Of a stretch of DNA of 64,000 nt, positions 1 to 7,845 are shown one piece after another; the stretch's first letter is position 1, and each line of letters begins with the position of its first letter. A program made the translations under genes and the position numbers. The stretch comes from Actinomadura rayongensis (lineage in GTDB: Bacteria > Actinomycetota > Actinomycetes > Streptosporangiales > Streptosporangiaceae): NCBI RefSeq assembly GCF_009831215.1, contig NZ_WUTW01000004.1:124001-188000 (forward strand), given 5' to 3'. The notes below the pieces were generated by a model that had not been told where the DNA came from, did no database searches, and was given only the letters and a program-made list of their open reading frames with translations.

Positions 1-979
1 CCGCCTGCTCACCGGCACGGGGCACGAGGTCGTCGGCGTCGCCCGGCGCGCGGCCGGTTCCGCCGTCGCGTGGACCATCGGCCACGAGCCGCCGCCCCCG
101 GCGGTGCGGGGGCCGTGGGACGTCATCGTCCACACCGCCGCGTGCACCCGCTGGACGATGGGCCGGGACGAGGCCGCCGCCGCGAACGTCGCGCCGCTGC
201 GCGCGGTCCTGGACCTGGCCGACAACCGGACGCACCTCGTCCACGTGTCCACGGCCTTCGTGGACCTGCCGCCCGCGCCCGGCCGGGGCGCGAACGCCGA
301 GTTCGACGGCCGCCGCAACGGCTACGAGTGGTCCAAGGCGCGCTGCGAGGAGCTGCTGCGCGCGTCCGGCCGCACGCGCGTGACCGTCATCCGCCCGCCG
401 CTCATCATCGGACGGCGGACGGACGGCGCCATCGCCCGGTTCAACGGCGTCTACTCGATGATCCACGCGCTGACCAGCGGGCTCGGCGCCGTCGTGGTCG
501 GCTCGCCGGACGGCCGGGTCGAGATGGCGCCGGTCGACGTCGTGGCGCAGGCCGCCGTCGACCGCGCGCTCGGACCCGCGCCCGGCGCGATCCGCCACGA
601 CGTCGTCGCCGCCGGCGCGGACGCGCTGACGCTCGCCGAGCTGATCGCCGTCATCCGCGGCACGCTCAACGCGTGGCGGGCCGCACGCGGGCTCGCCCCG
701 GTGGACGACCCGCCGCTGATCAGCGGCGAGAGCTGGCACCGCTTCTTCCTGCCGTTCGTCCGGGAGCACCTGTCCCCCATCCAGCTCGAGGCGGTGCGGC
801 TGCTCGGCAGCTTCGAGAGCTACGCGAGCATGCCCGCGCCCTTCACCCCGACCTATCCCGTGCGCGACATCGCCGGGGCGCTCGCCACGGCCGTCCGTTA
901 CTGGGCCGAGACCAGGCCGCGCGCCGCGTCGGCGGTGCCGCGTCCCTGGACGGCCGCGGCGCCCGCCCTCGCGTCCTGA
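1..979 (+). CDS. NAD(P)-dependent extended SDR / thioester-reductase-like oxidoreductase (5' partial)
   Basis: The reading frame is open from base 2 and ends with TGA at 977-979; the start codon and the N-terminal glycine-rich nucleotide loop lie outside the window. Visible family marks are the strand 'HVSTAFVD' and the catalytic YxxxK in 'GYEWSKARCEELL', followed by 'RPPLIIGR', as in extended SDRs and the NAD_binding_4 (thioester reductase/fatty acyl reductase) group. It should bind NAD(P) and act on a sugar-nucleotide, ketone or thioester; the sequence does not decide which. It lies 38 bases before an ene-reductase on the same strand and belongs to a run of six co-directional genes that looks like the end of a specialised-metabolite cluster. 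The SDR family assignment is firm, the substrate unknown. Confidence 0.8.
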   Translation, partial: RLLTGTGHEVVGVARRAAGSAVAWTIGHEPPPPAVRGPWDVIVHTAACTRWTMGRDEAAAANVAPLRAVLDLADNRTHLVHVSTAFVDLPPAPGRGANAEFDGRRNGYEWSKARCEELLRASGRTRVTVIRPPLIIGRRTDGAIARFNGVYSMIHALTSGLGAVVVGSPDGRVEMAPVDVVAQAAVDRALGPAPGAIRHDVVAAGADALTLAELIAVIRGTLNAWRAARGLAPVDDPPLISGESWHRFFLPFVREHLSPIQLEAVRLLGSFESYASMPAPFTPTYPVRDIAGALATAVRYWAETRPRAASAVPRPWTAAAPALAS

Positions 980-1017
980 CCGTACGACCCGACGTTCCAC
1001 GACCTTCAGGAGCTCTC

Positions 1018-2127
1018 ATGCATCTGTTCGAGCCGATGCGCCTTCGTTCGGTCACCCTGCGCAACCGCCTCGGGCTCCCGCCGATGAGTCAGTACTCCGC
1101 GGACGAGCACCGGGTGACCTCGTGGCACCTGACGCACTACGCCACGCGGGCGATCGGTCCGGGTCTCGTCGTGGTGGAGGCGACCGCCGTCAGCCCGCAG
1201 GGCCTGGTGACGCCGCAGGACCTCGGGATCTGGGACGACGCGTTCACCGGCCCGCTCACCCGGCTGGCCGACGTCATCCGGGAGCAGGGCGCGGTGCCCG
1301 GCATCCAGCTGTCGCACGGCGGACGCAAGGGCAGCCGGACACGGCCGTGGGACGGCGATCGGTGGATCAGGCCCGAGGAGGGCGGCTGGGAGGTGGTCGG
1401 TCCGAGCGCGATCCGGTTCGCCGACGGTTATCCCGTGCCCAAGGCGCTCACCGAACGCGAGATCGACCGCGTCATCGACCAGTTCGCCGAGGCCGCCGCC
1501 CGCGCCCTCGCCTGCGGTTACGAGTTCCTGGAACTGCACGCGGGGCACGGGCGCCTGCTGCACAGCTTCCTGTCCCCGGCGGCCAACCGCCGCACCGACG
1601 GCTGGGGCGGCGACATCGCGGCGCGGTCGCGGCTGCTCGTGGAGGTCGTCCGGGCCGTCCGCGCGCGGTGGTCCGACGACCTTCCGCTCGGCGTGCGGCT
1701 GTCGTGCGTGGACTGGCTGGAGGACGGGTGGAGCCTGGACGACTCGGTGTGGCTGTCGCGCGTGCTCCGCGCCGAGGGCGTCGACCTCGTCGACTGCAGC
1801 TCGGGCGGGATCCTGCGTCCGCTGAGCGTGGAGCGCAAGCCCGGCTACCAGGTCCCGTTCGCGCGGCGGATCCGGCAGGAGACCGGGATCGCGACGGCGA
1901 GCGTCGGCATGATCCGGGACCTCTGGCAGGCCGGGGAGATCATCGAGGCCGGCGACAGCGACCTCGTCTTCCTCGGCCGGAGCATGCTCGTGGAACCGCT
2001 CCAGATCGTCCGGGCCGCCGCGCAGGGCATGGTGCCGAAGTCGCTGGTCCCGCTCCAGTACCGGCGGGCCGTCGACCAGCTCGGCGGCACCGCGGGGGCG
2101 GGCGAGGACGTGCCGCCCGAGCTGTGA
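1018..2127 (+). CDS. NADH:flavin oxidoreductase, old yellow enzyme (YqjM-like class)
   Basis: This 369-residue TIM-barrel flavoprotein reduces activated C=C bonds with FMN and NAD(P)H. The N-terminus 'LFEPMRLRSVTLRNRLGLPPMSQYS' is typical of YqjM-like OYEs. In YqjM the corresponding position of the PMCQY motif is a redox-tuning cysteine; here it is serine (PPMSQY). The substrate-binding histidine pair is present in 'LHAGHGRLLHSFLSP', followed by the conserved 'NRRTDGWGGD'. The ATG at 1018 follows 'TTCAGGAGCTC', a good ribosome site. It probably shares a transcript with the upstream SDR and the downstream sulfotransferase (28-base gap), so a tailoring reduction is likely. Confidence 0.85.
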   Translation: MHLFEPMRLRSVTLRNRLGLPPMSQYSADEHRVTSWHLTHYATRAIGPGLVVVEATAVSPQGLVTPQDLGIWDDAFTGPLTRLADVIREQGAVPGIQLSHGGRKGSRTRPWDGDRWIRPEEGGWEVVGPSAIRFADGYPVPKALTEREIDRVIDQFAEAAARALACGYEFLELHAGHGRLLHSFLSPAANRRTDGWGGDIAARSRLLVEVVRAVRARWSDDLPLGVRLSCVDWLEDGWSLDDSVWLSRVLRAEGVDLVDCSSGGILRPLSVERKPGYQVPFARRIRQETGIATASVGMIRDLWQAGEIIEAGDSDLVFLGRSMLVEPLQIVRAAAQGMVPKSLVPLQYRRAVDQLGGTAGAGEDVPPEL

Positions 2128-2155
2128 TCCGCATCCGGCCGCGAAGGGGGCACCG

Positions 2156-2833
2156 GTGATCGTCTCGCATGAGCATCGCTTCATCTTCATCCGGACGCGC
2201 AAGACCGCCGGGACCAGCCTGGAGATCGCGCTCTCCCGGCTGGTCGGGGACGACGCGGTCGTCACCTCGCTCAGCCCGCGCGACGAGCGGATCCGCCGCG
2301 CGCACGGCGGCCGTCCGCCGCAGAACCACCTGCTGCGCGCCGCGCCGCCGGACGCGGAGGTCGTCCCGCCGGGGCCGGGTCCGGGCATCGTGTTCTACAA
2401 CCACATGCCCGCCCGGGCCGTGCGCGCACTGCTCGGCGAGAAGGTGTGGCGGACGTATTTCACGTTCTGTTTCGAGCGCAATCCGTGGGACAAAGTCGTT
2501 TCGCTCTATTACCACCGGTACCGGACGCCGCCCCGGCCGGGGATCGACCATTTCGTCCGGTCGGGCGAGGCGCGGGACGCCTACAACTGGCCGCTCTACA
2601 CGCTGAACGACGCCGTCGCGGTGGACATGGTCGGCCGCTACGAGACGCTGCTCGCCGACGTCAAGCACGTCGCGGCCGAACTCGGGCTGCCCGAGCTGAC
2701 GCCGCTGCCCGAGGCCAAGACGCAGTTCCGCCCGTTCGGCGCCGACCACCGGCACGTGCTCGATGATCCCCTGCGCGCGGTGATAGCACGGGAGTACGCA
2801 CGGGAGATCCAATACCACGGATACGAGTGGTGA
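2156..2833 (+). CDS. PAPS-dependent sulfotransferase-family protein
   Basis: A 225-residue cytosolic sulfotransferase-like protein. The 5'-phosphosulfate loop is visible at residues 12-20 ('IRTRKTAGTSLE'), and the 3'-phosphate-binding segment follows the central strand as 'FCFERNPWDKVVSLYYHRY', with the conserved Arg and Ser. Such enzymes move sulfate from PAPS to a hydroxyl or amine of a small molecule or glycan. The start is GTG at 2156, preceded by 'CGAAGGGGG'. Some codons here (TTT, AAT, TAT, AAA around 2455-2520) are more AT-rich than in flanking housekeeping genes, which fits accessory origin. The substrate is unknown; the neighbours suggest a tailoring step. Confidence 0.78.
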   Translation: MIVSHEHRFIFIRTRKTAGTSLEIALSRLVGDDAVVTSLSPRDERIRRAHGGRPPQNHLLRAAPPDAEVVPPGPGPGIVFYNHMPARAVRALLGEKVWRTYFTFCFERNPWDKVVSLYYHRYRTPPRPGIDHFVRSGEARDAYNWPLYTLNDAVAVDMVGRYETLLADVKHVAAELGLPELTPLPEAKTQFRPFGADHRHVLDDPLRAVIAREYAREIQYHGYEW

Positions 2834-2858
2834 CCCCACTCCGGCACGAGGACCGCAT

Positions 2859-3518
2859 ATGCTCATCGAATTCTCCGGCATCGACGGCGCGGGAAAGACG
2901 ACGTTCGTCGAACGCGTCATGCGCCTGTTCAATTCGGCCGGGGTGCCCTGTTACCAGCGGAGTTTCCCCAGCACGTTCAAGCGCGTCGCGGCGGACCTGG
3001 CGGTCGCGGCGGGCCACCGGCACTGGAGCGGGCTGTTCCCGCCGAACGAGATCGAGACCGCGCACGCGTTCGAGATGCTGAACCTCGTGAGCCAGCAGCT
3101 GCTCCCGCTCGACCTGGACCGGCAGGTGATCGTCACCGACACCTACGTCAGCAAATGGCTCGCCGACTCGATCCTCTGGAAAAGCGACGCCGCCGAGCGG
3201 CTCGGCCTCGTTTACGGCGGGCTTCCGGCGCCGGATCTGTCGTTCCGCCTCCAGGTGTCCGTGGACGAGGCGGCGCGCCGGATCGCCGAGCGCCCCAAGG
3301 GCGACCATCCCCAGAAGATCGGCCCCGATTCGGTGCTCGGGCGTTATGCGGCGGCCTATGAGCAGGCCGCCCCGCTGGTGCCCTATCCCCGAGAGACCGT
3401 CTTCACGGAGACGGGACTCGCCGAAAGCTGGAAACAGATCCAGGAGACGATCGTGGACCGCGTCCAGGCCGGCGGACGGCATCAGGCGCTTCTGGACGCC
3501 GTCCGGCACGCCCCATGA
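2859..3518 (+). CDS. Thymidylate-kinase-like P-loop nucleoside/nucleotide kinase
   Basis: This 219-residue protein begins 'MLIEFSGIDGAGKTTFVERV', the Walker A of the dTMP kinase family. The usual DRY/DRF motif is replaced by 'VTDTYVSKWLADS': the Asp is kept but the Arg is Thr. The C-terminal half keeps the lid/adenine region ('AARRIAERPKGDHPQKIG'). It could therefore be a repurposed kinase acting on something other than dTMP. It overlaps the next gene by ATGA (3515-3518), so the two are translationally coupled. A P-loop kinase inside a sulfotransferase/aminotransferase-like run is consistent with a nucleoside-like or phosphorylated intermediate, but this is inference. Confidence 0.7.
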   Translation: MLIEFSGIDGAGKTTFVERVMRLFNSAGVPCYQRSFPSTFKRVAADLAVAAGHRHWSGLFPPNEIETAHAFEMLNLVSQQLLPLDLDRQVIVTDTYVSKWLADSILWKSDAAERLGLVYGGLPAPDLSFRLQVSVDEAARRIAERPKGDHPQKIGPDSVLGRYAAAYEQAAPLVPYPRETVFTETGLAESWKQIQETIVDRVQAGGRHQALLDAVRHAP

Positions 3519-4528
3519 TGGACCTCACCGGCCCCATCGCGCCGTGGCCCGCGGACGCCCGGCGGCTGTTCGAGAAATGCCTGCACGAGGCGCTCGATTC
3601 GCCGCGGGCATGGCTCACGCCGCCCCGGACCGGACTGCCGCGCCTGCGCGAGGCTTTGGCGGCGCATCTGCGGCTGCCCTACGACGGGCTCAGCGTGACC
3701 GGGGGAATTCGCGAGCAGGCTTCGGCCCTGTTCCGCGCGAGCGAGGCCGTCGTCATCGAGCGGCCCGCGTTCCGGGACGTCCCCCGGCTCGCGTACGAAC
3801 ATGTGCGGGACGTCGCGCTGATGGCGCCGGAGGACATTCTCTCCCTCGACGGCGATCTCACCGGGACGCTGGTCTGGGTGACCTCGCCCGCGCGCAATCC
3901 CGACGGGTTCACGCTCACGGATAATCAGGCCGCAACGCTCACCGGAATCGGGAGGCGCTGCGCGCGGCTCGTCGTCAACCAGGCGTACCACTGGGCCGCG
4001 CCGCAGGCACCGCGTCCCGACGGCGCCACGCTGCTGGGAAGCCTGCACAAGCTCGCGGGCGGCGGCGGGCAGCTCGGCTGGCGGTTCAGTCCGGAGGGGG
4101 CGGGACGCGAACGCCCGTCCCGCGGCGGGCCGCCGCGCGCCTGGCAGGACGCGTGGGCCGGCTTCGTCGAACGCGGCGGACTCGACGCGCTGGCCGGTCC
4201 GGGCCTGCGCGCCGCGTCCCGGCGCTGCGCCGCGTTCGCGCGGACGTTCGTCCCGCCGCCCGGCGTCGAGATCCGCTTCGGCGGCGACGGGCCGTCCCTG
4301 CTGCTCGTGTTCGCCCCGGACGGGCCGTCCGAAGAAAGCGTTGTCGACGCTTTCGCCGCCGCCGGGCTCACGGTGAGTCCCGGGGCGTCCTTCTACTGCA
4401 CGCGGACGGCCGTCCGCCTTTCCTTCACCGCCGTCACCGACGCCGACCTGCCCGAGTGCCGACACCGGGCCGAACGCGCCACCGCCGCGATCCGCCCCCT
4501 TGTTCACGGGACACCTCATGACGCTTGA
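3515..4528 (+). CDS. PLP fold-type-I aminotransferase-like protein with altered active site
   Basis: A 337-residue protein, shorter than usual class I/II aminotransferases (about 380-430). It has the fold-type-I order: 'PRTGLPRLREALAAHL', an aromatic/large-domain core, the lysine region 'GSLHKLAGGGGQLGWRF' (Lys about 179) and the C-terminal carboxylate-binding arginine in 'AVRLSFTAV'. The Asp that normally contacts the PLP pyridine nitrogen (D-x-x-Y motif) appears as Asn in 'VVNQAYHW', and the usual SxSK motif reads SLHK. It may bind PLP but react differently, or have lost activity. No MocR-type DNA-binding domain is present. ATGA coupling to the kinase and an 11-base overlap with the next gene place it in the same operon. 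Confidence 0.68.
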   Translation: MMDLTGPIAPWPADARRLFEKCLHEALDSPRAWLTPPRTGLPRLREALAAHLRLPYDGLSVTGGIREQASALFRASEAVVIERPAFRDVPRLAYEHVRDVALMAPEDILSLDGDLTGTLVWVTSPARNPDGFTLTDNQAATLTGIGRRCARLVVNQAYHWAAPQAPRPDGATLLGSLHKLAGGGGQLGWRFSPEGAGRERPSRGGPPRAWQDAWAGFVERGGLDALAGPGLRAASRRCAAFARTFVPPPGVEIRFGGDGPSLLLVFAPDGPSEESVVDAFAAAGLTVSPGASFYCTRTAVRLSFTAVTDADLPECRHRAERATAAIRPLVHGTPHDA

Positions 4529-5858
4529 CGACTCCGCGCCGATCCTGCGCCTCGGCCTCCTGCAACCCCGGACCCCGCTCGCCGAATGCCTGGCGGCGAT
4601 CGAACGGACGGGCGTCGAGGCCGCCGCCGAACTCCTGCATTTCCACAAGGTGCGGAGCATCGCCCGCGACCGGATCGCGGAACTGCGCGGCGCGCTGCCC
4701 CCAGCCGAGTCTTCGCTGCTGAACGACCTGCACGACCGCCTCGACGAGAAAGCGCGGCTGACGGACGTGCGCGGCGCGACGACGGACACCGTCCACCGCT
4801 TGGTCGGCGACGTGGCGCGGAAAGCCGGCGTTCCGTGGTGGACGATGAAAGGCCACACGTTCCGCCGTCTCTACCCGGACGGCCTCCGCCGCGACGTCGG
4901 CGACCTCGACGTCCTGGTCGACGACATCGACGCCGCGTGGGCGCTCGCCGAAGGGCTCCGCCGCCACGACTACGCCTATCCCGCCGGCGAACTCCCCTGG
5001 TTCAAGAAGGACACCGAGGACGGCCGCCTCTACGGCCAGATCAGGCTGGTCGCGCCGGACCGCGAACGGCTTTCGATCGACGTCCACGCCGGCCCGTATT
5101 CGGTGCGGCACTGCGGTCTCATGCGGCTCGGACGCTCCGGCGGCCCCGCGGAACCCGGCCCGATCTCCTTCGACGACGACGTCTGCGCCGTCATCGCGAA
5201 CGCCGCCGGGGACTGCTTCGTCAACGCCAAACTCGCGAACGACCTCGTCCTCGCCCTGGACGCGGGTTTCGACCACGCGTACGTCCTGCGGACGCTGGAC
5301 GGCGCGGGTCTGCTGCCGTTCCTCCAGTCGTGCCTGATCAGGCTGCGGGAATGGTGCGACCTTTCGGACCGTCAGCGCGCCGCGCTCGCCCGGCTGACCA
5401 CGTCCGACGCGCCCGAACCGCTGCCGCCGGTGTCGTTCTCCGACCCCGCCCAGCGCTGCGCGACGACGGTGGAACACGCGCGCGTCATCGCCGGGCGCAA
5501 ATTCCCCGACGACCCCGGCCGCGTCGAGGAAATCGTCACCACGGCCGAAGACGCGTACGGCAAGGACCACCCGCTGGAGATCGTGCCCGACGGCGAGACG
5601 TTCGACGGCGGGCTCCCGCCCCTCAACAACTGGACCTGCGTCCGTCTGGTCCCGATCCCGCTCGCCGCCGAACATTTCACCGAGGCTCCCGGCGGCACGC
5701 TGCCTCCGGGGAACATCCGCGCCCTCACCGACCGGCTCGGCGTCATCGACTACGGCGGCAACGCGGTCGTCCACGCCGCGCGGGAGCGGTTCGTCCCCAC
5801 CGTCACCTACCGGCTCCCCGCACCGTTCGTGCGCGCCCTTCTCCCGCACGGCGCCTGA
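4518..5858 (+). CDS. NTP_transf_5-type (uncharacterised nucleotidyltransferase family) protein
   Basis: 446 residues from the ATG at 4518, chosen over a TTG 18 bases upstream because 'CACGGGAC' precedes it. The segment 'MKGHTFRRLYPDGLRRDVGDLDVLVDD' is the hallmark of the NTP_transf_5 family: a Lys-Gly, then the DxD metal-binding pair of nucleotidyltransferases ('GDLDVLV'). Members recur beside RiPP and other natural-product genes, and their reaction is mostly not established. The C-terminal third ('WTCVRLVPIPLAAEHF') is unfamiliar to me. It is the last gene of the six-gene run and ends 41 bases before a convergent gene, with a strong hairpin between them. Confidence 0.65.
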   Translation: MTLDDSAPILRLGLLQPRTPLAECLAAIERTGVEAAAELLHFHKVRSIARDRIAELRGALPPAESSLLNDLHDRLDEKARLTDVRGATTDTVHRLVGDVARKAGVPWWTMKGHTFRRLYPDGLRRDVGDLDVLVDDIDAAWALAEGLRRHDYAYPAGELPWFKKDTEDGRLYGQIRLVAPDRERLSIDVHAGPYSVRHCGLMRLGRSGGPAEPGPISFDDDVCAVIANAAGDCFVNAKLANDLVLALDAGFDHAYVLRTLDGAGLLPFLQSCLIRLREWCDLSDRQRAALARLTTSDAPEPLPPVSFSDPAQRCATTVEHARVIAGRKFPDDPGRVEEIVTTAEDAYGKDHPLEIVPDGETFDGGLPPLNNWTCVRLVPIPLAAEHFTEAPGGTLPPGNIRALTDRLGVIDYGGNAVVHAARERFVPTVTYRLPAPFVRALLPHGA

Positions 5859-5862
5859 CCGA

Positions 5863-5894
5863 CCGCGCGGCGCCCGGGCCGGGGCGCCGCGCGG
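5863..5894. terminator. Perfect 13-bp hairpin between convergent genes
   Basis: Arms 5863-5875 and 5882-5894 (CCGCGCGGCGCCC and its exact complement) flank a 6-base loop. The hairpin sits between the end of the NTP_transf_5 gene and the end of the oppositely oriented reductase gene. There is no T-tract, as is common for actinomycete hairpin terminators, and it could serve both strands. Confidence 0.75.
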
Positions 5895-5899
5895 GCCGG

Positions 5900-6472
5900 T
5901 CAGCGGACGACGTCGAAGACCTGCTTCTGCACGCCGTTGGCGTAGACCTCGTGCTCGGTGAGCCGCAGCTTCTGGGCGTCCTTGTCGGCGGCGCTGAACA
6001 GCCGCTTGCCCGCGCCGAGCAGCAGCGGGAAGACCAGCAGGTGGTAGCGGTCGATCAGGCCGGCGTCCGCGAGGCCGTGGTTCAGGGTGGCGCTGCCGTG
6101 GACGATGATCGGCCCGCCCTCGGTCTCCTTCAGCGCCGCGACCTCGTCCAGCGAGCGCAGGATCGTCGTCTCGCCCCAGGTGGACACGAGGGCGTCCGCG
6201 GTCAGCGTGGTGGACACGACGTACTTCGGCATCACCTTGTAGTCCGCGAACTCCGCCATGTCGGGCCAGACGGGGCTGAACGCCTCGTAGCTCGTCCGGC
6301 CCAGCAGGAGCGCGGCGGCCTCCTTCTGCTCCCGCTCCTTGAGCGCGTACGCCTCGGGGACGAACTCGACCTCCTTGAACGTCCAGCCGGAGTTCCGGTA
6401 GCCGGGCTCGCCGCCCGGCGCCTCCATGACGCCGTCGAGCGAGACGAACGCGGTGCTGATCAGAGTGCGCAT
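5900..6472 (-). CDS. Dihydrofolate-reductase/RibD C-terminal-domain family protein
   Basis: This 190-residue protein opens with 'MRTLISTAFVSLDGVMEAPGG' and carries the central 'LLLGRTSYEAFSPVWP' and 'GGPIIVHGSATLNHGLADAGLIDRY', the standard marks of the RibD_C/YwjB-type family that binds NADPH with a DHFR-like fold. True physiological substrates are unknown for most members. ATG at 6472 follows 'AAAGGACTTCATC'. It is the last gene of an ArsR regulator/AHSA1/RibD-like operon, with a 12-base gap after the AHSA1 gene; this trio is often found together in actinomycetes. Confidence 0.8.
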   Translation of the reverse strand: MRTLISTAFVSLDGVMEAPGGEPGYRNSGWTFKEVEFVPEAYALKEREQKEAAALLLGRTSYEAFSPVWPDMAEFADYKVMPKYVVSTTLTADALVSTWGETTILRSLDEVAALKETEGGPIIVHGSATLNHGLADAGLIDRYHLLVFPLLLGAGKRLFSAADKDAQKLRLTEHEVYANGVQKQVFDVVR

Positions 6473-6484
6473 GATGAAGTCCTT

Positions 6485-7204
6485 TCAGGTGAAGAGGCCG
6501 GTGAGCCAGTGCTGCCAGGCGGTCTCGGCGCCGTCGGTGTCCGGGCCGAAAAGGTGGTGGAACATCACCGCGACGCCGGGCGCGTGGTGGAAGGTGTAGA
6601 GGCCGTCCGGGGTGCGGACGGCGAAGCGTTCGTCGTCCGCCCAGGTCACGACGCCGTCCAGCGGCGGCGCGTCGGCGTGCGCCCGGGTGCCCGGCGCGAC
6701 CGTGTCGGGCAACGATAGGGCCTGATGAAGAGTGGCCTTGGCGTCCTGTTCGCCCGTCTGTGTGAAGGCGAAGACCGGGACGCCGGTGCGGCCGGGGAAA
6801 TGCGCCAGGTACTCGTGGAGCGTCCGGAGGTGGAACGGCCAGCCCCGGCGGAGCGCGTCGTACTCGTCCTCCCAGTCGTCGCCGAGCACGCCGCTGTGGA
6901 CGACCCGCAGCACCGTGCTCCCGCCGTCGCGGCCTTCGATCAGGTACTCGAAGGCCATGAACCGGCCGTCCTCGGCGGTGGCCGTGCGGGTGGCGAAGCG
7001 GCGACCGGGCTCGTAGGCGGTGATGACCGCCTCCTCCCGCCGTCCGCCGGTGTCCATCGCGGCGGTGCCGCCCGCGCGGGGCTCGACCTCGTTGCGTCCC
7101 ATGAACCAGGAGTCGATGCCCGGCCCGGTGGCGATGGCGTCCCAGACCTCCTCGGGGCTCGCGGGGAGCACCCGCTCCAGCCCGATCTCGAACGGGCGAC
7201 TCAT
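6485..7204 (-). CDS. AHSA1/SRPBCC-domain protein (START-like fold)
   Basis: 239 residues. The N-terminal 140 form an Activator-of-Hsp90-like SRPBCC domain ('IGLERVLPASPEEVWDAIATGPGIDSWFMG', 'VITAYEPGRRFATRT', 'LRVVHSGV...WEDEYDALRRGWPFHLRTL'). The remaining residues ('GVVTWADDERFAVRTPDGLYTFHH') form a second, related half. These proteins bind small hydrophobic ligands in a deep pocket; a specific ligand cannot be read here. The start codon at 7204 overlaps the stop of the ArsR gene (ATGA), so production is coupled to the regulator. Confidence 0.8.
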   Translation of the reverse strand: MSRPFEIGLERVLPASPEEVWDAIATGPGIDSWFMGRNEVEPRAGGTAAMDTGGRREEAVITAYEPGRRFATRTATAEDGRFMAFEYLIEGRDGGSTVLRVVHSGVLGDDWEDEYDALRRGWPFHLRTLHEYLAHFPGRTGVPVFAFTQTGEQDAKATLHQALSLPDTVAPGTRAHADAPPLDGVVTWADDERFAVRTPDGLYTFHHAPGVAVMFHHLFGPDTDGAETAWQHWLTGLFT

Positions 7205-7794
7205 CGCGGCGCCTCCTCGGCGGGGATCTGGTGCAGCCCGACGATCACCCGGTGGCTGCGGCCCCCGGGCGCGGACTCGTCGTGGTAGCGGCCGACGAGC
7301 GTCGCCACCGTCCGGGCCAGCTCGTCGGCGAAGGCCGTCCGGTCGGCCGCCGACGCGAACCGCACCTCCGCGTCGATCCCGAAGGACGCGACGCGCCGCC
7401 GCGCCCGGGCCGCCCCGGTGAGCAGCGCGCCGACCTCCTGCACCATCCGCGCGCCGAGCGCGAGCAGCCAGCGGGCCGAGAGCTGGTCCGGGGCCCGGGA
7501 CGGGTCCGGGCTGACGGCGGCGAGCGCGCTCGGCGAGATCACGTAGGACGCGGCGGTGGCGCGGTACACCCGCTCGGTGACGTTGCCCCTGCGCCGTTCC
7601 GCGTCCAGCTCGACGAGCCCGTGCCGCTCCAGCTCCTTCAGGTGGTAGTTGACCTTCTGCCGGGCGAGGCCCAGCCGTCCGGCCAGCATGGCGGCCGAGC
7701 CGGGCTCGGCGAGGGCGGCGAGGATCCGGGACCTGGTCGGGTCCAGGGACGCCTCGGCCGCGGCGGGTTCTTCGATGACGGCGATGTCCAGCAC
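7201..7794 (-). CDS. ArsR-like winged helix-turn-helix regulator
   Basis: 197 residues from GTG at 7794. Residues about 15-85 form the winged HTH ('LDPTRSRILAALAEPGSAAMLAGRLGLARQKVNYHLKELERHGLVELDAERRRG'), with no metal-binding cysteine cluster. The C-terminal helical region resembles the sensor part of HTH_20-type regulators. It heads an operon with AHSA1 and RibD-like genes. Two tandem dyads with GAC/GTC ends lie 16-51 bases upstream and overlap a TTGACA -35 box, so autorepression is likely. There is almost no leader between the likely promoter and the GTG; translation may be leaderless. Confidence 0.8.
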   Translation of the reverse strand: MLDIAVIEEPAAAEASLDPTRSRILAALAEPGSAAMLAGRLGLARQKVNYHLKELERHGLVELDAERRRGNVTERVYRATAASYVISPSALAAVSPDPSRAPDQLSARWLLALGARMVQEVGALLTGAARARRRVASFGIDAEVRFASAADRTAFADELARTVATLVGRYHDESAPGGRSHRVIVGLHQIPAEEAPR

Positions 7795-7800
7795 GGCTCC

Positions 7801-7845
7801 ACCGTCCCACCGACAAACTTTTTTGTCAAGACGAATTTTCTTGTC
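7801..7845 (-). promoter_or_regulatory. Probable promoter and twin operators of the ArsR operon
   Basis: On the minus strand a TTGACA -35 hexamer occupies 7829-7824, with a weak -10 (GACGGT) 17 bases on. It is embedded in two 16-bp dyads set 18 bp apart. The first is GACAAA-N4-TTTGTC (7812-7827, perfect); the second is GACGAA-N4-CTTGTC (7830-7845, imperfect). The outer 7-bp arms CCGACAA (7810-7816) and TTGTCGG (7841-7847) also match. The second dyad lies within the 3' end of the NmrA-type gene. Binding by the adjacent ArsR protein is inference. Confidence 0.6.

Noticed and set aside
1006..2388. Long minus-strand open frame opposite the ene-reductase (and similar ones opposite uvrA2, the NACHT gene and others)
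   Set aside because: In DNA this GC-rich, antisense frames stay open by chance. The translations are Arg/Gly/Pro/His-rich without motifs, while the sense frames carry clear families.
2834..2858. Hidden RiPP precursor gene inside the left-edge cluster
   Set aside because: NTP_transf_5 and sulfotransferase genes made me look for a short precursor, but gaps between these genes are at most about 40 bases and hold no open frame of useful length.
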